Position numbers and translations under genes: made by a program. From Steinernema hermaphroditum (lineage: Eukaryota > Nematoda > Chromadorea > Rhabditida > Steinernematidae), in NCBI GenBank assembly GCA_030435675.1, contig CM059622.1, positions 5,208,001 through 5,272,000 on the forward strand: DNA of 64,000 nt. The letters run 5' to 3'. Under the pieces are notes generated by a model. It was not told the origin of the DNA. It was given only the letters and a program-made list of their open reading frames with translations, and made no database searches. This document shows positions 27,201 through 36,470 of the stretch, piece by piece; the stretch's first letter is position 1, and the number at the start of each line of letters is the position of its first letter.

Positions 27201-27992
27201 AGCTGGTGGAGAACGCTAAGCGTCGTTCCAGCGTTGTCGAGGGCGAACTTCAGGATCTGAAGGAGCAGCTCGCCGCCAGGGATATCAGTCCGGCCATGGC
27301 CTACAAGCCCACTTCGAATCTCGAGAATTATGACGTCAAAAGCAAGCTCCTTCACATGAAGTCGAGCCAGACGTCCCGAATTCTGCCGACGAAGACGTCG
27401 ACGCCGATCCAGATGGTCGATTCGGGAGTGCAGAGTTCCCTCGAGGAGGCCGAGAAACTGACGTGTGCCACGTCCGCCTGCAACAGCCCCATTCCTCGCA
27501 TCTCGGAGCCGGCCAGTCCTGCTGTGAGCAGCAAGTTCCCGCAGCTCCATCGCAAAATTCTGTTCCCCCTGAGGAAGAAGCACATGGTGCATGGTATGTT
27601 TCTGCTCCCAAAGAAGCACTGAACCCCGCCTTCTTCAGAAAACGAGTTCTGGCGCGAGAACTACGAAGCGATGCAGGGCCTCCAGGTGCTGCACTGGAGC
27701 TCCGACGACATCTGCCAACTTCTCGTGCAGATCGGCCTCGACAAGTACATCCACGAGTTCTCCGTCAACAATGTCACCGGACCTAAGTTCCTCGAACTCG
27801 ACAACACCAAGCTCAAGGTAGCGACGCTCATTATACCCTCATATCAGACGTTTTTAGAACATGGGCATTCAAAACCACTCCGATCGGTCGATCATCAAGA
27901 AGAAGATCAAGACGATCAAGTCGAGGATCGAACGCGAGCGGAAGATGCTCGAGAAGGAGAGTCGTGCGCGGACCATGAACATGATTCCCTAG
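21261..27992 (+). CDS. nab-1: Neurabin/spinophilin (actin- and PP1-binding PDZ scaffold)
   Basis: Neurabins tether protein phosphatase 1 to F-actin at synapses and cell junctions. Exons are 21261..21643, 22452..22669, 25168..25478, 26168..26330, 26438..27002, 27085..27593, 27639..27817 and 27858..27992: 2463 nt, 820 aa, all phases closing. The N-terminus has the actin-binding-type stretch [15 protein letters not shown], then proline/serine-rich sequence. The PP1-docking motif KVSF (residues 295-298) sits in [22 protein letters not shown] domain (about 341-428) has the carboxylate-binding loop GLGI, and [16 protein letters not shown] is typical of neurabins. A coiled coil follows, then a C-terminal SAM domain (about 727-790, [20 protein letters not shown]) and a basic tail. 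At roughly 820 aa it is shorter than vertebrate neurabin-1. Intron 2 (22670..25167) is large and holds a dispersed repeat. Upstream untranslated exons or trans-splicing are likely, given TTTTCAG directly before CAATG. Confidence 0.93.
22905..22953. repeat. two-copy tandem repeat, period 26 bp
   Basis: GATCACTTCTCATGTAAGAT followed by GAC at 22905..22927 is repeated exactly at 22931..22953, inside neurabin intron 2. Confidence 0.85.
23816..23927 (+). repeat. dispersed repeat A, copy 1 (neurabin intron 2)
   Basis: Strong match by eye to 35523..35660. It begins GAATCAAAGGC and ends GGGCATCTGGGAATCGG. It contains a hairpin, AAGGCA-TTA-TGCCTT, whose paired bases differ from copy 2 in a compensating way. 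Confidence 0.8.
24123..24200 (+). repeat. dispersed repeat B, copy 1
   Basis: Matches the reverse complement of 35993..36070 at about 75 percent by eye (core TTCCCTCTGGAAG). Both copies can be read in one frame as LRLP-x-VP-x-PSGSRN-x-H, so this may be a remnant of a coding transposable element. Confidence 0.65.
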
Positions 27993-28209
27993 ATTCCGTG
28001 TGTACATACTACTATAACCCGTCTTCTACGCATCAGAGTTTCTATTTATCAAACACACCTATCAGATTATGTCCCCACTCTGAGTTCAGTTGCAATCAGT
28101 GCCCACAGCCACTCCACATTCCTCTTTTCCTCTTGTAAAGGGTATCCACAAACTATATTTTTGATGTATCACGTTCGGATATACATAATTGTCGTGTGCC
28201 AAAGATTAT

Positions 28210-28215
28210 AATAAA
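28210..28215 (+). promoter_or_regulatory. poly(A) signal AATAAA
   Basis: AATAAA lies 218 bp after the neurabin stop codon, a plausible 3' processing signal. The interval from here to the cathepsin stop at 28548 shows nothing else, apart from the cathepsin poly(A) signal on the other strand (TTTATT at 28501..28506). Confidence 0.5.
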
Positions 28216-28547
28216 TTTGTTTATACAGCAGTCGGGAATAAACTGCACAATTTGGAACTCTAGGCATGAATCCTCGAATACGTAGATGAGAAACGATATC
28301 GTCCTCATCAACTTTAAGAAAATGTAGCATCATTTGTTCTGCTAGTATACATGGACTGTCTTCGCAAAATATACTAGAATGGGACGATGAGCATCCCGCA
28401 GCTACGATTACAGAAGAGCACTTCGATCCACTGAGCTCAGTGTGGAAGAAGCAGCAAAAGACTGTTTAGGTCAAGGGGTGCACTACATAATAGTAAATGG
28501 TTTATTGTATTTGCGAGTTATGGATAAATCTCATTGGAAAAGAGCTT

Positions 28548-29668
28548 TCAGTCAACGACCGCGCTGACGGCGTTGTCGGCGATTCCACAGGTGTTGGCGC
28601 CGCGGAAGATACGGAAGTAGCCGTTCTCGCCCCAATCCGCTCCCCAACTGTTCTTGACGATCCAGAAGGGGACGCCTTTTTCGGTACCGTAGCCCACGAG
28701 CAGCACTGCGTGGTCGGGAGTTTCCGGGTTGCAGGCCTCGGGCGAGAGCTTCACGATCCCGGAGGTGTAGCCCATGATAGAGTCCTCGGCGTTGAAGGCT
28801 GCAAGCGAAGATCAGAGGGGAGGGAGAAGGAGGTCGGCTCACCTACGGAGACGCCGCCGTGCTTGACGAGGTACGCAGCGATCTTCTGCTCGTCCTTGCT
28901 GAGGGAGACAGCGTCATTGATCTGCACGACGACCTCGGTTTTGTTGAAGCGGCAGCGCTCGTCAACGCCGCGGTACCCGTAGTCGCGTTCAGGCTCCAAG
29001 CCACCCATGTGCTTGACGTCGCTGCAAGAGTCTCGGTAGGCCGTTACGGTGAGGAAACCTACGCCATGGCCTGAATGGGCCAGCCGCCACCGCAGCCCTC
29101 CTGATCGGTGGCACAATCGACGATCTGTTGCTCGGAGAGCGAAAAGAGCTTCCCCTTCTTGACGGCGAAGACGCTCTCGATGTTGGCGGCCGTCGAAAAG
29201 GCCCAACAGCTTCCACACCCCCCTGAAGAATACGGTAATGGGCTGGTAGGGACGGCGCATACCTTGGTTCTTGACGGCAGTGATGGCGTGGTGCTTGCGC
29301 CAGTCGAATGAAGTCGGAATATCGCCAAGTTCGTAGGCTTGCTCGGGAGCCTCCTTCGAAGCGAGAGCCTTCTTCTGTGCCAGAAGCGTCTTGTCCATGA
29401 GACGGGTTCTGCGAAACTCGTCGCGGGAGAGGTCGGCGAAGGGATCGACGCCGAAGACGGCGGACCCTTTCTCAAGGGAAGTGCGCTCCTCTGCGCGCCT
29501 CAGGTTCTCGACGAAGATGGCGAAGCGGCGCGCCTCCTCCTGGGGCGTCGCGTAGACCTTATGGTGCCGTTGGACGAACGACTCCCACCGGGAAAACTCC
29601 TGGGAGACAGGGCGCAGGGCCGAAGAGAGAAGAGGCAGCAGAAGAAGGAGCGAAGTAGAGAAGAACAT
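28548..29668 (-). CDS. Papain-family cysteine protease (cathepsin L/F-like), C1A peptidase with I29 propeptide
   Basis: A secreted or lysosomal cysteine endopeptidase made as an inactive precursor. Exons in gene order are 29263..29668, 29063..29222, 28843..29021 and 28548..28798: 996 nt, 331 aa, phases closing. There is a leucine-rich signal peptide (about residues 1-17, [17 protein letters not shown]). The I29 inhibitor propeptide follows with an ERFNIN-like helix ([20 protein letters not shown]) and [10 protein letters not shown]. The mature enzyme starts near PTSFDWR. The oxyanion Gln is in VKNQG (Q135), the nucleophile in [10 protein letters not shown] (C141), the His in [11 protein letters not shown] (H278) and the Asn in [10 protein letters not shown] (N298), so all catalytic residues are present. 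A poly(A) signal lies 42 nt past the stop on this strand. It is convergent with neurabin. Full family length; no oddities. Confidence 0.93.
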
Positions 29669-30139
29669 TGCCGGGACGACTGATGAGGTTGAGACGGATT
29701 CGCGGCTTTTAAGGAGCAGTGAGATCGTTAGTCGGTGACACTACCGTCGCGGAATAAACAAAAGATAAGGCGAAGAATCCGTTTGTTGTGTCATCCCCCG
29801 AGTGATGATCGTCCTCAGTAAACACAAAGATATACATACATACGTATGTCTCTGTATTTGTTGCCATCCTGATAAGAGTCTTTTTAGGACTGCTTGCTTT
29901 TGTGTCTTTCGGGATGACACAATATTCGTCTATTCTAAAGTAAATGCCAAGGTTACTCACCGATATATCGCAGGGTCTACTTTGTAAATACGACACTACT
30001 GCTATAAGAAAGCAGCAACACCTTAGATGTGGATAATTTGTAACTTTGTTCTAGTAGGTGGAGGTCACAAGCCGATGTGTGAGAGAAGGGACAGAAGAGG
30101 ACCACTTCCTGGAGTCGCCGACAACACCGAGGAAACTTA
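29669..30139. other. intergenic, upstream of cathepsin
   Basis: Presumably holds the cathepsin promoter close to 29670-29760. I see no gene. It ends at the TTA target duplication (30137..30139) of the Harbinger-like element. Confidence 0.4.
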
Positions 30140-31031
30140 AGGGCCCATTATAGTCTGCGCGACTGTGCGACGCGTCGCGTAGCTGCGCGACAGTCGCTTA
30201 GCTACGCGACACAAACGGCCTGTAAACGTCGCGCAGTTATAGTCTGCGCGACACAAACGGTTTTTGCGTCGCTTAGCTAAGCGACAGTCGCGTAGCTACG
30301 CGACGCAAAACCCGTATTTGCAACTATAATACGCTATGCGACAGTAGCTGTGCGACAGTGAAGATCATCTGTTGTAGGCAGAGGCAGCTGCAGAGAACTG
30401 TCGAGAACTGCGTGCGTCACTTCTAATATAATCTTGTAAACAGTGGTATATCCAATGCCGAAGCTCGTTTCCATGGCCTTGAAAGACGGGCCGTGCCCGA
30501 TGAAGCTGGAACCACAAAAGTAGCCACAAATAAACTGTCGCAAAAGGTACCGGAGGAAGACGGCAAGTCGATGCTTCGATGAAATTGGGTACCTGTGATT
30601 TCGTGGCTTCTCCAGATTGGCACGGAGCGTTTGCAACACGACACGAATGCACGGAAAACTCAGTCCACAAACGTGGAAAACAAACGCGATATATGTTCGA
30701 CAAAGCACTACGGATGAGCGACGAAATTCATCAAAACGGCAAAAAACACCCAGCTGAGCACAAATGAAGGCTCAGAAGTGCAGATCTCGCCGGTAGACCG
30801 GCCGCGCAGAGCTACGCGACTGTGCGACACATGTTGTGTCGCTCGGACGGCTGAGCGACGCAAAAAACGTGTCGCGCAGTCGCGCAGCTACGCGACAGTC
30901 GCGCAGACTATAATAGGCTTCTGCGTGTCGCACAGACTATAATAGGTTTTCGCGTGTCGCGCAGCTGCGCGACTGCGCGACACAACTTTACAATGCTACG
31001 CGACACTGTCGCGCAGACTATAATAGGCCCT
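30140..31031. mobile_element. PIF/Harbinger-like DNA transposon, degenerate
   Basis: The 892-bp element is bounded by terminal inverted repeats AGGGCC(C/T)ATTATAGTCTGCGCGAC (each under 25 bp as seen, left at 30140, right reading inward from 31031) and by a 3-bp TTA duplication (30137..30139 and 31032..31034). TTA/TAA duplications are typical of PIF/Harbinger. Both flanks carry many copies of TCGCG(T/C)AGCTACGCGAC-type palindromes. The terminal motif GACTATAATAGG is repeated inside the right end (near 30908 and 30940) and the left end (near 30236). A minus-strand transposase remnant lies between. It sits between the cathepsin and MATH-BTB genes. Confidence 0.8.
30334..30708 (-). pseudogene. 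Harbinger transposase remnant
   Basis: The 124-residue frame contains SSKHRLAVFLRYLL, GPSFKAMETSFGIGYTTVYK and IILEVTHAVLD. This resembles the helix-turn-helix part before the DDE domain of Harbinger/HARBI1 transposases (LRFLATG...FR-S-S--F-VG-STV). The catalytic DDE portion is absent and the frame ends inside the left subterminal repeats. A stretch between LRYLL and GPSF looks like an unspliced intron or an insertion. Not expected to be functional. Confidence 0.55.
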
Positions 31032-31203
31032 TTAGTGGAGTGGGGTTTCACTGCACCCTGCTGTGAGTGTAGTTTGTTTTGGAGTAGATGTATAGTGAAT
31101 ACGAGGTCTGAGCAAATCCTCTAGCCCCGTTATTGCACCTTCATTGAGATAAATATGTAAGTTTGCAAAGTTACAAATAAAAAAATGTTAAAACGACTAG
31201 AAC

Positions 31204-32384
31204 TCATGCGCAGCTCAACCGTTCAAGAATAAGCTCACGGGCCGCGGTGCAGAGATTGACATGTTCGTGTTTCTTGACGATGATCTTCAGCTGCTCCACG
31301 GAAGTCGCTTTCACCGCTTCGACAAGTAGTGAGAAGAGACCATAGCGACTGGCGAGCTTGATGGCGTTGGTCGAGGAGACGCCGTCGATGCCGTTCTTCA
31401 GGGCCTCCTCACAGCGAGCGATGACCTTCCGACAGCCATAGAAGTCTCCCATCAGCAGAAGGAACTGCACGGAGGACTCTGAAACACTGGAAGTTCTGAA
31501 TAGAATGAACGAATGGAACCTACTTGTGATTTCCGTATCGAGATCGTGAACAATGGAGAGGAAGTGGAGGAACTCGGTCGAGTCGAAGTCGCGCGTTGAG
31601 TATGATCCGGTGATTTTCTCGTTGAAATCCGAGTTGAACATAGCGCGGAAGTATTCAGACTCCAGGCTAAGCACCTGAATATTGATGTACCCTTGTTTGA
31701 CCTTCTTGGAAAGAACTATGTACCGATTTAGAGAGCCATAAGACCTTCTCATCTTCAACACGAATGGCGACAGCGTCCGAGGGATCCCGGATCAGTTGGT
31801 TCTTCTCGTTCGATATGTCAATGACAGTTACCCTGAAGGCGACCATGAAGAGGCAAATACGCAGCGACAACTCACTCAAGGTGGGAGATATTCGCTTCTA
31901 AGTTCAGTGCTGTGATGGGAAACTTCAAGACATTTCTGATTTCTCCAAGAGTAAACTTGAAGCGTTTCATACGTTTAGAAGTGTCAAAGGTGTAGAACGA
32001 GTGAGCCCACTAAACAGAGAACTGGATTATTGATGAATGAGTACTAAATGAGTCACTTACAAACCGAGAAACGCGTTTGTTAGGATCGTTTTGCCAAATG
32101 GAGATGTTCCCTTTGGCGACGCACTTCCACAGAATCATGCCTTCGTTCTCGGGTGCGCAGACGAAGCGAATGTTCCTGACAACTTTCTTCTGATCGTCGT
32201 TACTGGCGTCAAGAAGTGGACATCCGTCCCCACAAATTCTCCTGAACAGAAAAATTTCACATCACATTGCTGAAAGACGAAGAACTTGCCATTCGATTCC
32301 TTCGGCTTCGACGCAATGCGAGAAGAACGGTCCGTAATTGTCGCCCTCAGTTTTGATTTTGCAGCTCAGCTTGATGTTCGCCAT
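31204..32384 (-). CDS. MATH-BTB domain protein (candidate CUL3 substrate adaptor)
   Basis: Nematode MATH-BTB (BATH) proteins bring substrates to CUL3 ubiquitin ligases: MATH binds the substrate, BTB binds CUL3. Exons in gene order are 32290..32384, 32061..32241, 31876..32009, 31745..31832, 31524..31704 and 31204..31478: 954 nt, 317 aa, phases closing. MATH covers about residues 1-135 (IKLSCKIKTEGDNYGPFFSH, GNISIWQNDPNKRVSRFWAH). BTB follows (SDAVAIRVEDEK, VLSLESEYFRAMFNSDFNEK, SSVQFLLLMGDFYGCRKVI). The C-terminal helical tail ends ILERLSCA. The first intron (32242..32289) uses a GC donor (TG|GCAAGT), the only join I found that gives W-R and keeps phase. The 40-nt intron 31705..31744 is less sure: acceptors at CCAAG or three bases later would change one residue, and the BTB strand near KVKQGYINIQVLSL is a few residues longer than usual. 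Confidence 0.82.
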
Positions 32385-32904
32385 GTTTCTGAAAAAAAAA
32401 ATAGCAAAAATGAAGCACCAGGACACAAAACGCGCACGTGACCACCCCTACGAACGCGGTACACTGGCGCTGGTTCTCGGGAACAGACATGCAGCAGGTG
32501 TGTCTTGCAGAGATTTGCCTCATTATGCGTCTCGGTGCATGAAGGAATATTCTGCACATTGTTTGTGTTTTTTAATGCTTAAGCTGGTCTGACCCCTATA
32601 ATTCTGCAACGCTTGCAGTTAGACTCTTCAGACTGACTGCCTCTTATCTCCGACAGGAGCAGTCGAAATTTTCCGAAATTCTGGGAGGTTACACAGAAAG
32701 AGTTGTTCATTCCGTCTCCGGTCCAAGCCTCATCCTATTCTAAGATGCTCAGATGCACGCTCAGCTCAAATGTAACTTTGTTCATTTTTTAGTCTTAAAT
32801 TTTCAACATTTTTCATGTGCCATCTGTCGTAGTGAGAGATGTCTACTTCGACTCCCAGACGTCTACAGTCTACGTCTACAATCTCCCTCGTTCTCTATGT
32901 GAAA
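32385..32904. other. intergenic between MATH-BTB and UGT
   Basis: About 520 bp with no gene seen. An A-run acceptor-like signal (CTATTTTTTTTTTCAG on the minus strand, ending just before AAACATGG) precedes the MATH-BTB start and may be a trans-splice or upstream-exon acceptor. Confidence 0.4.
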
Positions 32905-35182
32905 TCAGTCGATCTTTATTTTTCTTTCCAGTGGCATCAGCTTTCGAAGAATCACACTCAAAATCTTTGCCACGGAAACAACGACGCCTAGTACAAGCGT
33001 AAGAATGACAAAGATTACATCTAGGGAGTACAACTGCCACAGAGGCAAATGGACGGAAGGCAGCTGAAAGTGGTCGCCGACTTTCGGATTCTCCACCGTA
33101 TATTTGACGTTCTTCAAGAAGACTTCCTTCGGCGAGAAGGGTCGAGTTCGGATCGCCTTCGACATCTCCTTAGCATTCTGGGTGTACCTATAATCAGCTC
33201 TTTTCATCAGATAAGTATGGCTAATTTTACTTAGGATTGTTTAGAACTTCTTCCAAGGTGTCAATGATAGCTTCTTCGGTCAGTGCAAGCCGATCCAGCT
33301 TCACACCGAGGTTTTTGGAGAGTACAGCCGCTGCGTTATGATGCTGATCCAGGAAGAGAGGCACAGCTATCATGGGCACGCCTGCATGGCACGCTTCGAT
33401 GTAAGAGTTTTGACCAGCATGAGTTATGAATGCGGCGATTTTGCCACTATCTGAACAGCCAGAGAGATCTGTTTTGTTGACCATTCGTCGACTCACGAAG
33501 CAGATCGTTTTGTGGGACCCACTTGGAAGGGAACACGTTGCTGTGATTCTTAAAGAAGTCCACTTCATCGTCATCGTACTTCCAGATAAACTTGTAGTCC
33601 GGAAAACGAGAGAACGCGTTTAAGAAGTTTCTTATGACGTTCTTAGGGACACTGCTTGTTTTGGTAAGAGACCCAAACGAGAACAGAACGGTTCCCTTGG
33701 CAGCTGACGAGAGGATATCGGAGAATTTCTGAAAAAAAAGTGGGTTTTAGACGGCACATGGTTGACTTCAAAAGCACATAGGACGACCTAGGGTAGGCCT
33801 TCCACTCATTCAACTCTTAATATCATCCTGGACAAGAAGACTTTGACGAGAGTGAGAAAAGTTTTGACGAGAGTGGGATTCGAACCCACGCCTCCGAAGA
33901 GACTGGTGCCTTAAACCAGCGCCTTAGACCGCTCGGCCATCTCGCCATGTGTCTAGTTTCGCTCGACTGTCACTGTGATGATAGAACGAGAGCTGCCACT
34001 GGATGCACTTTGCATTGTGAACACCGGACGTGACAGACATGAGCCGCCATAGCTCAGTCGGTTAGAGCGTGGGTCTAATAAGCCCAAGGTCGCAGGTTCG
34101 ACCCCTGCTGGCGGCAAAATCGTTTTGAACTTTAATTATTTGAACTCAGAATTTTTAGTCATTCTGATTACTACGGTATAGTTTGGGAAATGTTACGATA
34201 TGTTGGTACTTACTTTCTCCAGCTGATGTACTGTAGAAGCCTGGATTCCTCCGATATAACTGATCTTGTGAGTGATGGGTCGGGCGTGATCGGCCACATT
34301 ATCCGAATTCACAAAGTACATCGCCATTTGAGATGCTAAGCTATCAAGCGAAGGAAAGTCAGCTCCCTGTTTGCCCCGGAACATCTCGGTTTGGTCGCTA
34401 ACCACCTTGGGCAGATGGACGTGATCTAACCATGTTTGGTAGAGAAAAATTTGTAGCCTTTGGTAGAGCGTCGTATCAGTCGCTGGAACGCCTGGTGATC
34501 TGACTGCATCTGGAATCTTAATCCTGTGTCATGTTTGGCTGATCAGAAACAGACTGAAAACGTAGCTAGGTGGTGCTGGAGTTCTCCAGATGAAAGGAAC
34601 GATGCTTGGAATTGTAACCGAAGTGTAACCGAACGTTGGTTTGACGTCGATGAGATGGAACAGTCCGAAAGGGCAGAATGTGTACAGACTGACAAATCCA
34701 GAATCGTAGTTTTGGAACTTCAATGTGGCGATGAGCTCGGAGTCATTTAGTAGCGCTTAGACAGTGACCATGTGGTCCTAACTTTAATTTATGAGCCCAC
34801 CTTTGCAGAACTGATTGTTCGTTTTGCTGAGTCTTTCGATGTCGTGGGTCTGGTCACCTTCGAATGACGAATCATGGGCCATTTTCAGGAAATGCGAAGT
34901 TTCGCCTTCCGCAAGCCTTACTTCGAAAACACGACGAACATTCCTTGAGAATTCGCATTTCTTGTTGGGATTGATGTTCACGTTCAAAATGTCCTGTAAT
35001 TTAAGACTAAGTAATGGTAATTTCATGTTTACCACAGTGTGTCCATCCTCGACAAGCACATCGACTAAACTGTTCACAAATCGAACGTGACTAGGCGAGA
35101 AGCTGATCTGGTAGAACAGAAACTTGTAGGCTTGACAGAACGAACAGAGGAGTAAAAATATGTGTGTATTGAGTAAAACCAT
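32905..35182 (-). CDS. UDP-glucuronosyltransferase, complete
   Basis: ER-membrane sugar transferase of lipophilic compounds. Exons in gene order are 34801..35182, 34562..34755, 34214..34516, 33497..33728, 33231..33450 and 32905..33187: 1614 nt, 537 aa, phases closing. The signal peptide is about residues 1-18. The catalytic histidine region is SFSPSHVRF. RTPAPPSY|IPDAVRSPG and FLYQTWLDHV are typical acceptor-half motifs. The donor-binding half has VLFSFGSLTKT, WKYDDDE, WVPQNDLL, THAGQNSYIEACHAGVPMIA and PLFLDQHHNA. One C-terminal membrane helix precedes a tail ending KIKID (KxKxx ER retrieval). Introns are 43-46 nt except 33729..34213 (485 nt), which holds two tRNA genes. The acceptor at 34517 (GGATTAAG) is purine-rich and less certain. 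An AATAAA lies within the last coding codons. Paralog of the UGT at 1..1391. Confidence 0.92.
33866..33946 (-). tRNA. tRNA-Leu (anticodon AAG)
   Basis: The acceptor stem GGCGAGA pairs with TCTCGTC. The anticodon stem is CTGGT/ACCAG with loop TTAAGGC, giving anticodon AAG. A long variable arm (around CTCTTCGGAGG) marks a class II tRNA, and the T-loop is GGTTCGAATCC. A T-run follows downstream on this strand as a Pol III terminator. It lies inside a UGT intron, on the same strand as the UGT. The 12-nt TTGACGAGAGTG at its 3' side is duplicated at 33844..33855. Confidence 0.93.
34043..34116 (+). tRNA. tRNA-Ile (anticodon AAT)
   Basis: The acceptor stem GCCGCCA pairs with TGGCGGC and the discriminator is A. 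The D-arm contains AGCTCAGTCGGTTAGAGC. The anticodon stem TGGGT/GCCCA encloses loop CTAATAA, giving AAT. The T-arm is GCAGGTTCGACCCCTGC. A TTTT terminator follows within 10 nt. It lies in the same UGT intron as tRNA-Leu, on the opposite strand, 96 bp apart. Confidence 0.95.
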
Positions 35183-35522
35183 GATGCCAAGAAGCACAAA
35201 AGGAAGGGAACGTTTTGGGTATCACGAGCACCACAAACAGGTCTGTTTAGAGAAGGAGACTGAGAAGTGAGGTGTTTCAAACTGTCGATCATTCATCGTA
35301 CTTCTGATAACGTTTGAAAGCACTTTATAGGCAGTTCAATTGTTGTTGCGGAAGAAACCAAAGTACATTTTGCGCGCTTTTTTTGTAATTTTTTTTGCCA
35401 ATGCCCAGTAGATACACGCTAACTAACTAACACAGCGAATGACACCGTTATGCCGAGACTGTAGACTCGGATTCGATAGGATTTTTGGTTTGTGATTTGT
35501 GATTTTTGTGATTTTACTTCAT

Positions 35523-35660
35523 GAATCAAAGGCGTTACGCCTTGCATGACACCGAAAATAGACAACAGAGGATATCACTTGTAGACGGCTTCATTCCTGG
35601 CGTGGCGCTGATGTCGAACCGGTCGTAGACGGCGCGCTTCACGGGGCATCTGTGAATCGG
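35523..35660 (+). repeat. dispersed repeat A, copy 2
   Basis: Homologous to 23816..23927 in the same orientation, with about 26 extra bases (GAACCGGTCGTAGACGGCGC and on) before the shared GGGGCATCTG-GAATCGG end. Its hairpin is AAGGCG-TTA-CGCCTT. Confidence 0.8.
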
Positions 35661-35992
35661 AGGATTTTTGGTTAAGATAACTTATATTTGGTATACTTTA
35701 ACTAGTTTCGGTATACCGAATGCTTGAATGAAAGATGTTTTACCATACAATGTATGCACTTTCGTGAATGTAAGTGCCTTTTATGTAAACCTTTATATTG
35801 CGTCGCCTTTATAACCTTTAAAAACAAAAAAGTCGCCAAAGAGTCGCTCTATGGGAAAGGTTTCGCGGAATGAAATCCGCTCGATCGGCGAAGTTGACGA
35901 TTGTGATTTGGTGGTGTTCTTTATGTTTCATCACGGGCGTTGACTCTGATACCCAAATCTTATAATAATTTTTTGTTTCACTGAAATAACGT

Positions 35993-36070
35993 ATCAGACG
36001 GCTAAGCCTGTGGAATATGTGAGCGTTCCGACTTCCAGAGGGAACTGGGACGCTCGGAAGACGTAGTCTC
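35993..36070 (-). repeat. dispersed repeat B, copy 2 (inverted)
   Basis: The reverse complement matches 24123..24200 (GACTACG-CTTCCG-G-GTCCCA-TT core). Relative to repeat A its orientation is opposite to that in copy 1, so the two loci differ by a rearrangement. Confidence 0.65.
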
Positions 36071-36470
36071 TCCACAGTTGACTACCATTGTAGCTGTCTT
36101 TAGGTGGCGTCACGATTAGAGTTGTTGATCATGCTGACCTAATCCTCGCCTACAGCTTCATTTCAAGGAATAATCGCACATTCAATAATCGGAGATAGCA
36201 TCATCTAAGTCATGGATGTTATCATTTGCTTTTTCCCCACATGAGTGAAATCATACAACGACTTCCTACAGTGACGCCTTCCTTAATCATCTTAAAAGAC
36301 CGCCACTATCCACGAGATCCTCTTATCTTAACTGATGCGCGTATAAGACGTGTGACCATCGCCCACGGCGGAACAAGTTGACACCGCGGAATCGATCGTC
36401 GTGCGCAGATCGGAATGCAGAAGACGAGTCGATCGCGCAGAATACTCGTTCTATCACCACGCCGGAGTCA

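Larger units (their letters stand above)
35183..36470. other. intergenic between divergent UGT and inversin-like gene
   Basis: Shared upstream region of two divergently transcribed genes. It contains dispersed repeats A (35523..35660) and B (35993..36070), which suggests an old element inserted between the promoters. No further gene is seen. The inversin-like frame is open upstream of its first ATG back to about 36378 but without an earlier ATG. Confidence 0.4.

Noticed and set aside
27041..27619. 192-residue minus-strand frame
   Set aside because: Antisense shadow of neurabin exon 6 and its neighbouring introns.
30147..31030. CRISPR-like appearance of repeated TCGCG/ACGCGA units
   Set aside because: Repeats are palindromic, irregularly spaced, bounded by TIRs and a TTA duplication, and the DNA is eukaryotic; explained by a transposon.
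36190..36240. possible X-box upstream of the inversin-like gene (GTTATCAT near 36218)
   Set aside because: Only the left half-site fits RYYNYYATRRNRAC; the right half does not, so it is not called.
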